NCBI GenBank assembly: GCA_945866125.1
Contig: CAMBFZ010000001.1
Location: forward strand, 124,001-188,000
Origin: Bordetella parapertussis
Lineage (GTDB): Bacteria; Pseudomonadota; Gammaproteobacteria; Burkholderiales; Burkholderiaceae_D
Direction of reading: 5' to 3'
Length of the DNA stretch: 64,000 nt
A program made the translations under genes and the position numbers. Positions 7,753 to 16,996 of this stretch are shown here, one piece after another. Below the pieces are notes generated by a model. The model was not told the origin of the DNA, ran no database searches, and saw only the letters and a program-made list of their open reading frames with translations. The number at the start of each line of letters is the position of its first letter. Within the stretch, counting starts at the first letter, position 1.

Positions 7753-8705
7753 GGTAATGCTTCCACGGCGTGTTCGATACGGTGACGCAGGATACGCTCA
7801 AAATGCGCCGGGTCGTGTGGCGTGAGTAGTTCGGCTTCACGCGGCAAATAAAAATCAGCCAGACGCGATAACCAAAAACGCAGTGCTGCACCCCGTAGCA
7901 TCGCCGGCCATGCCTGTTTTTCGTCAGGCGTGAAAGCGCGTTGTGCCTGATAGGCATCGAGCATGGCGCGCACGCGTGCAGGGTCGGTCTGACCGCTAGT
8001 GAGATCAATACACCAGTCATTGACGGTGACGGCGACATCGAACAGCCAGGTGTCGCAGCCGGCAAAATAAAAATCAAAAAAACCGGTGAGACGGTCGCCA
8101 TCGAACATCACATTATTGCGAAACAGATCGGCGTGGATAGGACCGCGGGGTAGCGCATGATAAAGATTGGAGGCCGCCAGCGCCTGCTGGAAATGCATCT
8201 CGGCGCGCAGCAAATCCTGATTGTCGGCAGATAAAAATGGCAGCACGACAGGCGTGGTCTCGTTCCACCATGCCAGCCCGCGCAAATTAGGTTGATAGAG
8301 CGGGTAATCTTGCGCGGCCAGATGCATCTTGGCGAGCATCGCGCCGACTTCGGCGCAATGCACGGGCTGTGGCGAAGCCTGCCAGTGGCCATGCAGACGA
8401 CTAACAATCGAGGCCGGCTTGCCATGCAGGGTATGCAGAATATCGCCACTGTTGCTGGCAATCGGTGCCGGCACCAGCACACCGCGCTCGGCCAGATGGC
8501 GCATCAGATTCAGATAAAACGGCAACTGTTCAAAGCGCAGCCGTTCAAAAATCGTCAGCACATACTCACCACCGTCGGCGCTCAGAAAAAAATTGGTGTT
8601 TTCGATGCCGGAGGCAATACCGGTCAAGGCGTGCACGCGGCCAATCGGAAATTGTGCAGCCCAGGGGGCAAGTTCATCCAGACTGACGGGGGTAAAAACT
8701 GCCAT
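7749..8705 (-). CDS. thrB: Homoserine kinase, APH-fold type
   Basis: The 318-residue protein phosphorylates homoserine on the way to threonine. It belongs to the aminoglycoside phosphotransferase-fold ThrB found in many Proteobacteria, not the GHMP family. The opening MAVFTPVSLDELAPWAAQF and GIENTNFFLSADGGEYVLTI (nucleotide-binding lobe) are characteristic. The catalytic loop is GPIHADLFRNNVMFDG near residue 190, and the metal-binding aspartate is in LTGFFDFYFAGCD near 210. It overlaps the downstream membrane-protein start, and the DUF2782 gene lies 115 bases upstream in the same direction. Confidence 0.92.
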   Translation of the reverse strand: MAVFTPVSLDELAPWAAQFPIGRVHALTGIASGIENTNFFLSADGGEYVLTIFERLRFEQLPFYLNLMRHLAERGVLVPAPIASNSGDILHTLHGKPASIVSRLHGHWQASPQPVHCAEVGAMLAKMHLAAQDYPLYQPNLRGLAWWNETTPVVLPFLSADNQDLLRAEMHFQQALAASNLYHALPRGPIHADLFRNNVMFDGDRLTGFFDFYFAGCDTWLFDVAVTVNDWCIDLTSGQTDPARVRAMLDAYQAQRAFTPDEKQAWPAMLRGAALRFWLSRLADFYLPREAELLTPHDPAHFERILRHRIEHAVEALP

Positions 8706-8820
8706 AGGAAAAAAGAAGAAAAATCAAAAAGAAATAAACAGGGATTAACAGGAATTAACCGGAGTACACAGACCGCTAAGTTGACCGCGCTTTAGCCGGC
8801 AATCAGCACCCTGCACCATC

Positions 8821-9183
8821 CTAACGTGTCGAAGGTGGCGGGGGCGCCGCTCTGCTTCCTGTATCGTCCCGGGCTTTGGATCGGAATTCAAAGATCTCCC
8901 ATTGCGCGGCGCGGCCGCCATTAGTCTCGGCAAACTGCTCGCTCGGCGTGACATAGTAAATATTGCCACCGCGCTTGACCCGCACCGAGGTGACCGCGTT
9001 TTGTTCGCGGATTGGTGTGATCTCCTGCACGGTAGCAGGCCTCGCGGGCGCGGCGACCGGCTCGCCAATTTCTGGTATCGGTTCGAGCTGGTCGGGATTG
9101 CCGGCCGTCGCGCTGATACCGCACAACAAAACGGGTATGCCGATGAGGCAAATGCGTTTTAAAAAAGAGAGATGTGGATTCAT
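8821..9183 (-). CDS. DUF2782 family periplasmic protein
   Basis: The protein has 120 residues with a signal peptide (ICLIGIPVLLCGISATAG, cleavage near residue 28). A proline/glutamate-rich linker follows, then the small conserved domain VTSVRVKRGGNIYYVTPSEQ and WEIFEFRS, the recognisable DUF2782 core. The function of the family is unknown. In related genomes it commonly sits upstream of thrB or near polA, as here. The C-terminus is a proline-rich tail (APPPPSTR). Confidence 0.8.
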   Translation of the reverse strand: MNPHLSFLKRICLIGIPVLLCGISATAGNPDQLEPIPEIGEPVAAPARPATVQEITPIREQNAVTSVRVKRGGNIYYVTPSEQFAETNGGRAAQWEIFEFRSKARDDTGSRAAPPPPSTR

Positions 9184-9299
9184 GCGAGAGCCCCGTGGTC
9201 AATGGTGCAGTGCTGCAGCGGTACGGATGGTGCAATCGTTCGGACGGTCGCGCTCAACAAGCTAAGCGCCCATTTTAACAAAACACGGGGTCGTGGCCC

Positions 9300-10037
9300 C
9301 TATAGAAAAGACTGCGGGGGCGATTCTGTTTCGGTTGGAACGATATCGCGCTCTTCGTAGAATGCAAAAATGGCATCAATGATATTGGCCGGCTCATCAA
9401 TCAGCTGCACCAGATCAAGGTCACTCAGACCCACCATGCCGGTGTCGACAAGCTGCACGCGGAACCACTGCAGCAAACCCTGCCAGAACGCTGTGCCAAC
9501 CAGAATCACCGGGATGCGGCGGGTTTTGCCTGTCTGTATCAGCGCCAGCACTTCGAAGAGTTCGTCCAGCGTGCCGAAGCCGCCCGGCAGCACGACATAC
9601 GCATCGGCATATTTGACGAAGGCGACTTTGCGCGCAAAAAAATGGCGAAACGACAGCGAGATGTTTTGCCAGTTATTGCTGACCTGTTCACGCGGCAGTT
9701 CAATATTGAGCCCCACCGAGGGCGACTTGCCTTCAAAGGCCCCTTTGTTAGCCGCCTCCATGATGCCCGGGCCCCCACCGGAGATGACGGCAAACCCGGC
9801 ATCCGACAGACGTCGGGCGATATCGATCGTGATCGCATAGAAGGGATTGTCGGGGGCGATGCGGGCGGATCCAAACATCGATACCGCCGGACGCACCTCC
9901 GAGAGCCGTTCGGCGGCGTCAATAAACTCTGCCATAATCGTGAACATCTGCCATGACTCACTCGCCTTGCGGGACGTGGCGCGCTCAATGTTTTTCAACT
10001 GCCGCAGACGCGGCACGTTTTTTCTGTCACTTTCCAT
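9300..10037 (-). CDS. LOG-family protein (TIGR00730-like nucleoside monophosphate phosphoribohydrolase)
   Basis: The fold is Rossmann-like with the two LOG motifs: GGGPGIMEAANKGAFEG near residue 88 and VLPGGFGTLDELFEVL near 150. LOG proteins hydrolyse cytokinin riboside 5'-monophosphate or AMP to base and ribose 5-phosphate; the bacterial substrate is often unknown. The ATG at 10037 is chosen because the 30-residue lead before ESWQMF is usual in the betaproteobacterial subgroup. The frame extends on past 10037, but there it is antisense to polA and not coding. The start codon touches the polA start codon (CATATG), leaving no intergenic DNA. Confidence 0.85.
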   Translation of the reverse strand: MESDRKNVPRLRQLKNIERATSRKASESWQMFTIMAEFIDAAERLSEVRPAVSMFGSARIAPDNPFYAITIDIARRLSDAGFAVISGGGPGIMEAANKGAFEGKSPSVGLNIELPREQVSNNWQNISLSFRHFFARKVAFVKYADAYVVLPGGFGTLDELFEVLALIQTGKTRRIPVILVGTAFWQGLLQWFRVQLVDTGMVGLSDLDLVQLIDEPANIIDAIFAFYEERDIVPTETESPPQSFL

Positions 10038-12797
10038 ATGAATAAAACCCTGTTGCTGGTGGATGGTTCGAGCTATTTGTATCGCGCTTTTCATGCGATG
10101 CCTGATTTGCGCAACGCCGAGGGTGCGCCGACCGGCGCCATCTACGGCATGATCAATATGCTGCGTCGCCTGCGGCAAGACTACAGTGCAGCATACATGG
10201 CCTGTGTGTTCGACGCAAAAGGCAAAACCTTTCGCGATGATTTGTATGCCGACTATAAAGCGCAGCGAGCAGCGATGCCCGACGACCTGGTGCGTCAGAT
10301 CGAGCCGATTCACGAGGCAGTGCGCGCGATGGGCTGGCCGATCCTGATGATAGAAGGAATCGAAGCCGATGACGTCATCGGCACCCTCGCCGTGCAGGCT
10401 GCCAAAGTGGGTTTGTCCACCGTGATCTCGACCGGCGATAAAGATCTCGCGCAACTGGTCAATGACAAGGTGACGCTGATTAATACGATGAGCAATGAAA
10501 AGCTCGATCGCGCTGGCGTGATCGCAAAATTCGGTGTGCCACCCGAACGTATCGTGGACTACCTCACGCTCGTGGGCGACACGGTTGATAACGTGCCCGG
10601 TGTCGAGAAAGTCGGGCCTAAAACGGCGGTCAAGTGGCTGACCCAGTATGATTCGCTCGACGGCGTCATCGGTCACGCCGGGGACATGGGTGGTGTGGTC
10701 GGTGACAACTTGCGCCGCGCGCTGGATTGGCTGCCGCAGGCACGCACCCTCGTCACCGTCAAATGCGATTGCGATCTGACGGCGCAGATGGTGTCGATCG
10801 AAGACTCGCTAACCCAACGTCCCGAAGATAAAGAGGCCTTGCTGGCATTTTTTACGCGCATGGGCTTTCGCACGTGGTTGCGCGAGCTTAGCGCGCAACT
10901 GGCCAATCCAGCTGCATCGTCGGCGTCTACATCTACATCGGCATCGGAAGGTGACGCGCAGGGCGCCTTGTTTGCGGCAGCGCCGCCGCCTGTGACGGAT
11001 TACGAGATGGTCGTCACTGATGCCCAATTGACGAAATGGCTTGTCGTGATTGACGCCGCTGCGCTGACGGCTGTTGACACCGAAACCACCGCGCTGGACC
11101 CGATGCGGGCGCAGTTAGTCGGGATATCACTGTGCGTGGTACCCGGCATTGCGGCGTATATTCCGCTGGCCCACAGCTACCCGGGCGCACCAGCCCAACT
11201 CGCGCGCGAGCAGGTGCTGGCGCGACTCAAGCCCTGGCTGGAAAATCCCCACAAGGCCAAGCTGGGTCAGCATCTCAAATACGATAGCCATGTTTTTGCC
11301 AATCATGGTGTGGCTTTGCAAGGGATCGTGCATGACACCTTGCTGCAATCGTATGTACTGGAGTCCCACAAGAGCCATGACATGGACAGTCTGGCCTTGC
11401 GCTGGCTGGACAAAAAAACCATCAGCTATCAGGAAATTTGCGGCAAGGGCGCTGCGCAAATTGGTTTTGATGAGGTCGGCATCGAGCGCGCCACTGAGTA
11501 CGCCGCCGAAGATGCTGACGTTACCTTGCAACTGCATCAGGCCATGTGGCCGCGCGTGATGGCCAATGACAAACTGCGCTTTATTTACGAAGCCATTGAA
11601 ATACCCACCTCGGTTGTCTTGCAGCAGATCGAACGCAATGGCGTGCTGATTGATAGTGCCTTGTTGGCCACGCAATCTAACGAGCTTGGGCATCGTATGC
11701 TCGAGATTGAGCGGCAGGCACATGAACTCGCCGGTCAGCCCTTTAATCTGAATTCACCCAAGCAGCTCGGCGAGATTTTTTTCGACAAGCTCAAGCTGCC
11801 GGTCGTCAAAAAGACGCCGGGTGGCACTCCATCGACCGATGAAGAAGTCCTGCAAAAACTAGCTGAGGACTATCCGCTGCCGAAAGTGTTGCTGGCCTAC
11901 CGCGGGCTATCGAAACTGAAATCGACCTACACCGACAAGCTGCCCAAGATGATCAATCCGGCCACGGGTCGGGTGCATACCAACTACGGTCAGGCCATCG
12001 CCGTGACCGGCCGCTTGTCTTCCAATGAACCCAATCTGCAAAACATTCCGATTCGCACAGCCGAGGGTCGGCGGATTCGTGAAGCATTCATTGCGGCGCC
12101 GGGGAGTGTCATTGTCTCGGCCGATTATTCGCAGATCGAGTTGCGCATCATGGCGCATTTGTCGGGCGACGATCATATGCTGCGTGCATTTGCGGCGGGC
12201 GAAGATATCCATCGTGCGACAGCGGCCGAAATTTTTGGTGTGCCGCTCACGGAGGTCAGCAGTGAGCAGCGGCGTTATGCGAAAGTGATTAATTTTGGTC
12301 TGATGTACGGCATGAGCGCCTTTGGTCTGGCGGGCAATCTCGGCGTTGAGCGCGCGGCCGCGCAGATGTATATGGAAAAATATTTTACCCGTTTCGCCGG
12401 CGTAAAACAGTTCATGGACGATGTCCGTCAGCAGGCCAAATCACAGGGATTTGTTGAGACGGTTTTTGGCCGGCGCTTGTGGCTGCCTGAGATTAATTCG
12501 CCGAATGGCCCGCGTCGTCAGGGTGCCGAGCGCGCTGCCATCAATGCGCCGATGCAGGGTACAGCAGCAGATCTGATCAAGCTGGCGATGATCGCGGTAC
12601 AAAATTGGTTGACCGAGGCGAAGCTAGGCTCGCGCATGATCATGCAGGTGCATGATGAGTTGGTACTGGAGGTGCCCGGTAGCGAATTAGCGCTAGTGCG
12701 CGACAAGCTGCCGCAGTTGATGGCAGATGTGGCCCAATTAAAAGTGCCGCTGGTGGCCGAAGTGGGCGTCGGGCCAAACTGGGATCAGGCGCATTGA
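10038..12797 (+). CDS. polA: DNA polymerase I
   Basis: The 919-residue protein has all three domains. The 5' nuclease opens with MNKTLLLVDGSSYLYRAFHA. The 3'-5' exonuclease keeps its metal-binding DTETTALDPM near residue 347. The polymerase has motif A ADYSQIELR near 694, motif B RRYAKVINFGLMYG near 743 and motif C MQVHDELVLEVP near 870. It fills gaps in repair and replaces primers. The start abuts the divergent LOG gene base for base and has no visible Shine-Dalgarno, so promoter and leader must lie inside the LOG coding region or the message is leaderless. An Ala/Ser/Thr-rich linker at about 293-305 joins the nuclease and exonuclease domains. Confidence 0.97.
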   Translation: MNKTLLLVDGSSYLYRAFHAMPDLRNAEGAPTGAIYGMINMLRRLRQDYSAAYMACVFDAKGKTFRDDLYADYKAQRAAMPDDLVRQIEPIHEAVRAMGWPILMIEGIEADDVIGTLAVQAAKVGLSTVISTGDKDLAQLVNDKVTLINTMSNEKLDRAGVIAKFGVPPERIVDYLTLVGDTVDNVPGVEKVGPKTAVKWLTQYDSLDGVIGHAGDMGGVVGDNLRRALDWLPQARTLVTVKCDCDLTAQMVSIEDSLTQRPEDKEALLAFFTRMGFRTWLRELSAQLANPAASSASTSTSASEGDAQGALFAAAPPPVTDYEMVVTDAQLTKWLVVIDAAALTAVDTETTALDPMRAQLVGISLCVVPGIAAYIPLAHSYPGAPAQLAREQVLARLKPWLENPHKAKLGQHLKYDSHVFANHGVALQGIVHDTLLQSYVLESHKSHDMDSLALRWLDKKTISYQEICGKGAAQIGFDEVGIERATEYAAEDADVTLQLHQAMWPRVMANDKLRFIYEAIEIPTSVVLQQIERNGVLIDSALLATQSNELGHRMLEIERQAHELAGQPFNLNSPKQLGEIFFDKLKLPVVKKTPGGTPSTDEEVLQKLAEDYPLPKVLLAYRGLSKLKSTYTDKLPKMINPATGRVHTNYGQAIAVTGRLSSNEPNLQNIPIRTAEGRRIREAFIAAPGSVIVSADYSQIELRIMAHLSGDDHMLRAFAAGEDIHRATAAEIFGVPLTEVSSEQRRYAKVINFGLMYGMSAFGLAGNLGVERAAAQMYMEKYFTRFAGVKQFMDDVRQQAKSQGFVETVFGRRLWLPEINSPNGPRRQGAERAAINAPMQGTAADLIKLAMIAVQNWLTEAKLGSRMIMQVHDELVLEVPGSELALVRDKLPQLMADVAQLKVPLVAEVGVGPNWDQAH

Positions 12798-12895
12798 CGG
12801 GCGCTTGCATCGGCGCCGGTCCGCTGGCGGAGCATGTGATACGTCGTTCGCCGAATTGCCCAAAGCCTATTGCTATGGTTTAATCGGCGTGCTTT

Positions 12896-13696
12896 TTGCA
12901 ATCGGGGCTAAAAATTAATTCCACGTTGTCGTCCATTTTGTTGGCCACTACCCTTGCTGGTTTCATCAGCATCTCTGCGGCTGCCTTTTTTTCGTACAGT
13001 TTGTTGTCGAAAATGGTCGAGCGCATGGTTAGTCTGTCGGTTGGTATTTTGTTGTCGACTTCCTTGTTGCATGCCTTGCCCGAAGCGTTTGAATCGGGTG
13101 CCAATATTCATGCCTTGTTTGCGACCCTGCTGGCTGGCTTGCTCGGATTTTTTCTGCTTGAAAAATTTGCCATACTGCGTCACTCGCACCATTACGAAGG
13201 CGACGGTCATGGCCATGAGCATGGTCATGATGCGCACGAGGCCGGTCATGCGGGCTGGATGATTTTAGTCGGTGATGGTTTGCATAATTTCACTGATGGC
13301 ATTCTGATCGCCGCCGCATTTCTGGCCGATCCCAAGCTTGGACTGATTACGGCCTTAGCCATTATTGCTCACGAAATCCCGCAAGAGATTGGCGATTTTA
13401 TTGTGCTGCTCAACGCCGGCTTCAGCAAAGCGCGCGCGTACGTTTACAACCTGATCTGCAGCATGATGGCGGTCATTGGCGGGCTCGTGGGGTATTACAC
13501 CCTGGGCAGCGGCATGGAGGCGATTCCGTATGTACTGGTGCTGGCTTCGTCGGGATTTATTTATATCGCGCTGAGCGACCTGATGCCGCAGATGCAGCGC
13601 CGTTCCACGTTGCGTGAATCGGTGCCGCAGTTTGTGTTGATTGCGCTTGGCGTAGGCTTGGTGCTGATGCTCACCCATCGCTTTCACGTGCATTGA
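12896..13696 (+). CDS. ZIP-family divalent metal transporter
   Basis: The protein has about 266 residues, eight predicted membrane helices and a His-rich loop (EGDGHGHEHGHDAHEAGHAG, near 100-120) between the third and fourth, typical of ZIP zinc/iron importers. The metal-site helices are recognisable: DGLHNFTDGILIAAAFL and IIAHEIPQEIGDF. The start is uncertain: TTG at 12896 is the longest choice and no strong ribosome site marks it or the later TTG codons. The gene ends in HFHVH, and that end has been copied into a short tandem repeat. Confidence 0.85.
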   Translation: MQSGLKINSTLSSILLATTLAGFISISAAAFFSYSLLSKMVERMVSLSVGILLSTSLLHALPEAFESGANIHALFATLLAGLLGFFLLEKFAILRHSHHYEGDGHGHEHGHDAHEAGHAGWMILVGDGLHNFTDGILIAAAFLADPKLGLITALAIIAHEIPQEIGDFIVLLNAGFSKARAYVYNLICSMMAVIGGLVGYYTLGSGMEAIPYVLVLASSGFIYIALSDLMPQMQRRSTLRESVPQFVLIALGVGLVLMLTHRFHVH

Positions 13697-13772
13697 GTTC
13701 ACGTGCATTGAGTTTACGTGCATTGAGTTTACGTGCATTAAGCTCACGTGCATTACGTTCGCGTCTATTGAG
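13683..13772 (+). repeat. 15-bp tandem repeat, six units, at the 3' end of the ZIP gene
   Basis: Six consecutive 15-base units of the form TTCACGTGCATTGAG lie at 13683-13772. The first two are identical, the third and fourth carry one or two changes, and the last two are more divergent. Unit one spans the last codons and stop of the ZIP gene, so the array appears to be a local duplication that grew outward from the gene end and then decayed. Each unit contains the palindrome CACGTG or a variant of it. Confidence 0.9.
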
Positions 13773-13849
13773 CGCTTAATGATCCCTGAGCGCAGCGTGC
13801 GTTGGAGCCGCGTCCTACTCGATCTCGCAGCGAATCCTATTGTCTCGTC

Positions 13850-14704
13850 TCAGGCGCCCGTTGCTACCGGTCGAGCCGGATCGGCCGACCATTCGCTCCA
13901 CGATCCCGGATACAACGCCGCACCGCCCAGCCCTGCAATTTCCATTGCCAGCAAACTCTGGCAGGCCGATGCGCCCGAGCCGCATTGCATGATGGTGGCC
14001 TCAGGGCGGGTGATGATTGCAGCGAACTCGGCCCGCAGTTGCGCCGCTGGTTTGTAGAATCCGTCTGGCTGCAGGTTGTCTTTAAAGCAGCGATTTTTTG
14101 CGCCCGGTATATGCCCGCCCACCGGGTCAATCGTTTCGTTCTCGCCGCGAAAGCGATCCGCCGCGCGGGCGTCGAGCACCAGCCGCGTCGCTTGCGCGAT
14201 GTTTGCCAGTACCTCATCGACCGACACCACCGTCGTCAGCGATGGCTGCAAAGTGATACTGCCACGCGCGCGCGAAACGACCGCCTGCGTCATGTCGCCA
14301 CCCCCCGCCTGCCACGCTTGCAGCCCGCCATCGAGCAGCGCCACGCTTTGATGGCCGACCCAGCGCAACATCCACCACAATCGCGCTGCAAACATGCCAC
14401 CGTGGGCGTCATAAACCACAACCTGCGAATTGGGATAGACACCCCAGCTTCGTAATTTTTCGATGAACGCTTGCTGCGAAGGTAGCGGATGTCGGCCGCG
14501 AAATGCGCCGTTTGGCCCCGGACTTTTGTCGGATAAATCGGTATCAAGATTGACATGTTGCGCGCCGGGGATATGGCCGGCTGCAAATGCGGCAGCGCCG
14601 GCCTGCGGGTTTGTTAATTCGGCGCGGCAGTCAAGGATGATGAAGTTGGGATTATTAAGGTGCTGCGTTAATTCAGCGGCGGACAGTAGCGTGGTGTAAG
14701 GCAT
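13850..14704 (-). CDS. sseA: Thiosulfate/3-mercaptopyruvate sulfurtransferase (tandem rhodanese)
   Basis: The protein has about 284 residues and two rhodanese domains. The first carries FIILDCRAEL and GHIPGAQHVNLDTDLSD. The second is catalytic, with LDARAADRFRG, GGHIPGAKN and the active loop QCGSGASAC near residue 239. The CGSG(V/A)(T/S)A type loop favours 3-mercaptopyruvate over thiosulfate. ATG at 14704 is preferred to 14710 because AGGAG lies six bases before it. The start lies inside the end of the upstream transporter gene, suggesting translational coupling in a three-gene operon with the oxygenase. Confidence 0.88.
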   Translation of the reverse strand: MPYTTLLSAAELTQHLNNPNFIILDCRAELTNPQAGAAAFAAGHIPGAQHVNLDTDLSDKSPGPNGAFRGRHPLPSQQAFIEKLRSWGVYPNSQVVVYDAHGGMFAARLWWMLRWVGHQSVALLDGGLQAWQAGGGDMTQAVVSRARGSITLQPSLTTVVSVDEVLANIAQATRLVLDARAADRFRGENETIDPVGGHIPGAKNRCFKDNLQPDGFYKPAAQLRAEFAAIITRPEATIMQCGSGASACQSLLAMEIAGLGGAALYPGSWSEWSADPARPVATGA

Positions 14705-15611
14705 CGTCATCTCCTGTTATTTTTATCTGTGCGTTGGCGCGAACGTTATAGAAGGTGGCGGCCACCCCACTAGCAAGAATGATGATGATACCAAGCCATC
14801 CCGATAGCACAAGCCGATCGTCCCAGATCAGCATGCCCCAGATGCTCGAAAAGACAATGCCGGTGTACTGCAGGTTGGCAGTGACGAGCATGGCACCGAG
14901 CCGGTAGGCGCGTGTCATGGCAATCTGCGCCACTGAGGCGGTCAAGCCGATCGCGAGCAACAGCATGGCTTCCTGGGTCGAGAGCGCATGCAAAATTTGC
15001 GGCTGACCGGTCTGATAAAACGTACTCGCCAGCCCACTCAACACACCCGCAATCACGCCGCTGGCAGAAAAATAAAACACCACACGGTACTCGGGCTCAC
15101 CCAGCTGGCCGAGCTTTTTCACCTGAATATAGGCCAGCGCCGAGAGCACGCCCGAAATCAGTCCGACCACGCCACCGAGCCATTGTTCAGCGTGAATGGT
15201 GGGTTTGAGTAGTAACGCGACTCCCACGAAACTCGTCATGATCGCCATGGCCAACCCCCAGGCAAAGCGGCGTTGTCCCTCCCACCAGCCCACCGTAAAG
15301 ACAATCGTCGCAATCCAGATCGGGGCCATGTAGTTGAGCGTCATCGCTGTGGCCAGCGGCAAGCGGCCGATCGAAAAAAACCAAAGCCACAGCGCTGTTG
15401 TCCCCACCAGACCGCGCCAGGCATGATGCCAAGGCAGGGCAGTACGCAAGGTTTGGCCTTTGAGGTGCATGAGCGCGGCCAGGAGCGTCATCCCGATGAG
15501 TCCGCGCACCATCACGATTTCGGAGGTGGAGCAAGAGGCGGATGCCAGCTTCACGCAAACGCCCATGATGGCGAAGATGAAACTGGCCAACAGCATCCAG
15601 AGCGACTGCAT
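14673..15611 (-). CDS. EamA/DMT-superfamily transporter
   Basis: The 312-residue inner-membrane protein has about ten helices in two EamA repeats; the first opens with LLASFIFAIMGVCVKLA and the second with GLISGVLSALAYIQVKKLG. Substrates of this family are often amino acids or metabolites and cannot be predicted here. The gene begins six bases after the Rieske oxygenase gene and its last 32 bases overlap the sulfurtransferase start, so the three are co-transcribed. The hydrophilic C-terminal tail ITGDDDALHHATVRR is encoded by the overlap. Confidence 0.85.
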   Translation of the reverse strand: MQSLWMLLASFIFAIMGVCVKLASASCSTSEIVMVRGLIGMTLLAALMHLKGQTLRTALPWHHAWRGLVGTTALWLWFFSIGRLPLATAMTLNYMAPIWIATIVFTVGWWEGQRRFAWGLAMAIMTSFVGVALLLKPTIHAEQWLGGVVGLISGVLSALAYIQVKKLGQLGEPEYRVVFYFSASGVIAGVLSGLASTFYQTGQPQILHALSTQEAMLLLAIGLTASVAQIAMTRAYRLGAMLVTANLQYTGIVFSSIWGMLIWDDRLVLSGWLGIIIILASGVAATFYNVRANAQIKITGDDDALHHATVRR

Positions 15612-15617
15612 CGAGGG

Positions 15618-16718
15618 CTACAGCGCAATCTGGCTGCGATACCACTCGTGGAAATGCTGCATGCCGTCTTCCATCGGCGACTGATAAGGACCGACTTCAT
15701 TGACCCCGCGGTCAAGCAAGATGCGGCGACCTGCATCCATGCGCCGCGCAATCTCATCGTCCTCGACACAGGTCTCCATGTACGCGGCCCGTTCGGCGGC
15801 GATGAAATCGCGCTCGAACAAGACGATCTCTTCGGGGTAGTAAAACTCCACCACATTGGTGGTGTGCTGCGTCCCTTTGGGCCACAGCGTAGAGACGACC
15901 AGCACATGCGGATACCATTCGATCATGATATTCGGATAGAGCGTGAGCCAGATCGCGCCATAGGGTGGTGACTCGCCCTGACGAAAGCGCAGCACTTCGT
16001 CTTGCCACTTGCGGTAGACCGACGAGCCCGATTTTTGCAGCGACTGATTAACGCCTACCGTTTGCACGCTGTAGCTATCACCGAATTCCCAGCGCAGATC
16101 GTCGCAGGCAACGAAGCTGCCCAAGCCAGGATGAAACGGCTCAACGTGATAATCCTCGAGATACACTTCGATGAAGGATTTCCAGTTGTAATCGCATTCA
16201 TGTACTTCAACGTGATCAAGCAAGTAGCCGGAAAAATCGAGGTCTTTTGTTACCGAGAGATTTTTCAACATTGCGCCGACGTTCACGCCATTATTTTCAA
16301 ACAGCAGACCGTTCCAGCTATTGAGTTTGGTTTGCGACAGATTCAGGCACGGTGTTTCGCCAAAATGCGGCGCGCCAATCAACTCGCCCTTCAGATCATA
16401 GGTCCAGCGATGCAGCGGACAGACAATATTGTCCGCGTGGCCGCGGCCCGACAGCATCTTGGCCTGGCGATGCCGGCACACATTAGAGAGCAGCTCGACG
16501 CCTTGTGTATTACGGACCAGAATGCGTCCTTCGTTTTCCCATGGGAGCGCAGCATAGTCGCCCACATTGGGCACCATGAGCTCATGACCGGCATAGCGCG
16601 GGCCCGGCTTGTAAAGCTGATTGATTTCCTGCTGCAGCAAGTTCTTATCAAAATAAGAACGAACCGGCAGTTGCGCGTTGGATCGCGCGAGTCTTGCGAG
16701 ACTGGCCAGATCGGACAT
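15618..16718 (-). CDS. Rieske-type aromatic-ring-hydroxylating oxygenase, alpha subunit-like
   Basis: The N-terminal Rieske [2Fe-2S] site is CRHRQ near residue 79 and CPLHRW about 20 residues on. The mononuclear iron site of the catalytic domain is seen in EDYHVEPFHPG near 187. Such oxygenases insert oxygen into aromatic or quaternary amine substrates; no separate beta subunit gene is adjacent, which fits homo-oligomeric forms. I start at ATG 16718, behind a G-rich stretch, rather than at the TTG at 16745. It heads an operon with a transporter and a sulfurtransferase. The substrate is unknown. Confidence 0.85.
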   Translation of the reverse strand: MSDLASLARLARSNAQLPVRSYFDKNLLQQEINQLYKPGPRYAGHELMVPNVGDYAALPWENEGRILVRNTQGVELLSNVCRHRQAKMLSGRGHADNIVCPLHRWTYDLKGELIGAPHFGETPCLNLSQTKLNSWNGLLFENNGVNVGAMLKNLSVTKDLDFSGYLLDHVEVHECDYNWKSFIEVYLEDYHVEPFHPGLGSFVACDDLRWEFGDSYSVQTVGVNQSLQKSGSSVYRKWQDEVLRFRQGESPPYGAIWLTLYPNIMIEWYPHVLVVSTLWPKGTQHTTNVVEFYYPEEIVLFERDFIAAERAAYMETCVEDDEIARRMDAGRRILLDRGVNEVGPYQSPMEDGMQHFHEWYRSQIAL

Positions 16719-16908
16719 CCCCACCCCCAAATTAATTTGCACCAACCTAAGAGAGAAAGAATCCGCAAAAACCTGTATTCAATTATGAAGAGGAATTTTT
16801 GGAAGGGAGGCGAATTATACCCGACCATGTTGCCCTGTCCACCTTGCCATTGATGTTTTGATATGACTCTGCGCGCCCGTACTTGGTTTCCGGCTGCGTG
16901 AATAAGAC

Positions 16909-16930
16909 GCGAACTTGTCGCGAACTTGTC
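16909..16930 (+). repeat. Two perfect 11-bp tandem units upstream of xseB
   Basis: GCGAACTTGTC occurs twice in direct succession (16909-16919 and 16920-16930), followed by GCGCTGCG. It lies about 70 bases before the xseB start in the divergent spacer between the oxygenase operon and xseB. It could be a regulator half-site pair or a chance slippage duplication. Confidence 0.6.
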
Positions 16931-16996
16931 GCGCTGCGATGGGCTTGTTGCTTGGGTTTGCACTAAAATACGCGCTCAATGATTGAGAGCGCATTC

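Noticed and set aside
10038..10676. N-terminal extension of the LOG reading frame on the minus strand, antisense to polA
   Set aside because: It is a shadow of strongly conserved polA codons, and the LOG family N-terminus is already complete from the ATG at 10037.
13355..13753. Minus-strand frame with repeated MHVNS units
   Set aside because: It is the reverse reading of the ZIP gene and its 15-bp tandem repeats; no ribosome site and no family resemblance.
13683..13772. Tandem repeats considered as a CRISPR array
   Set aside because: The units are directly adjacent with no spacers, are too short, and there are no cas genes.
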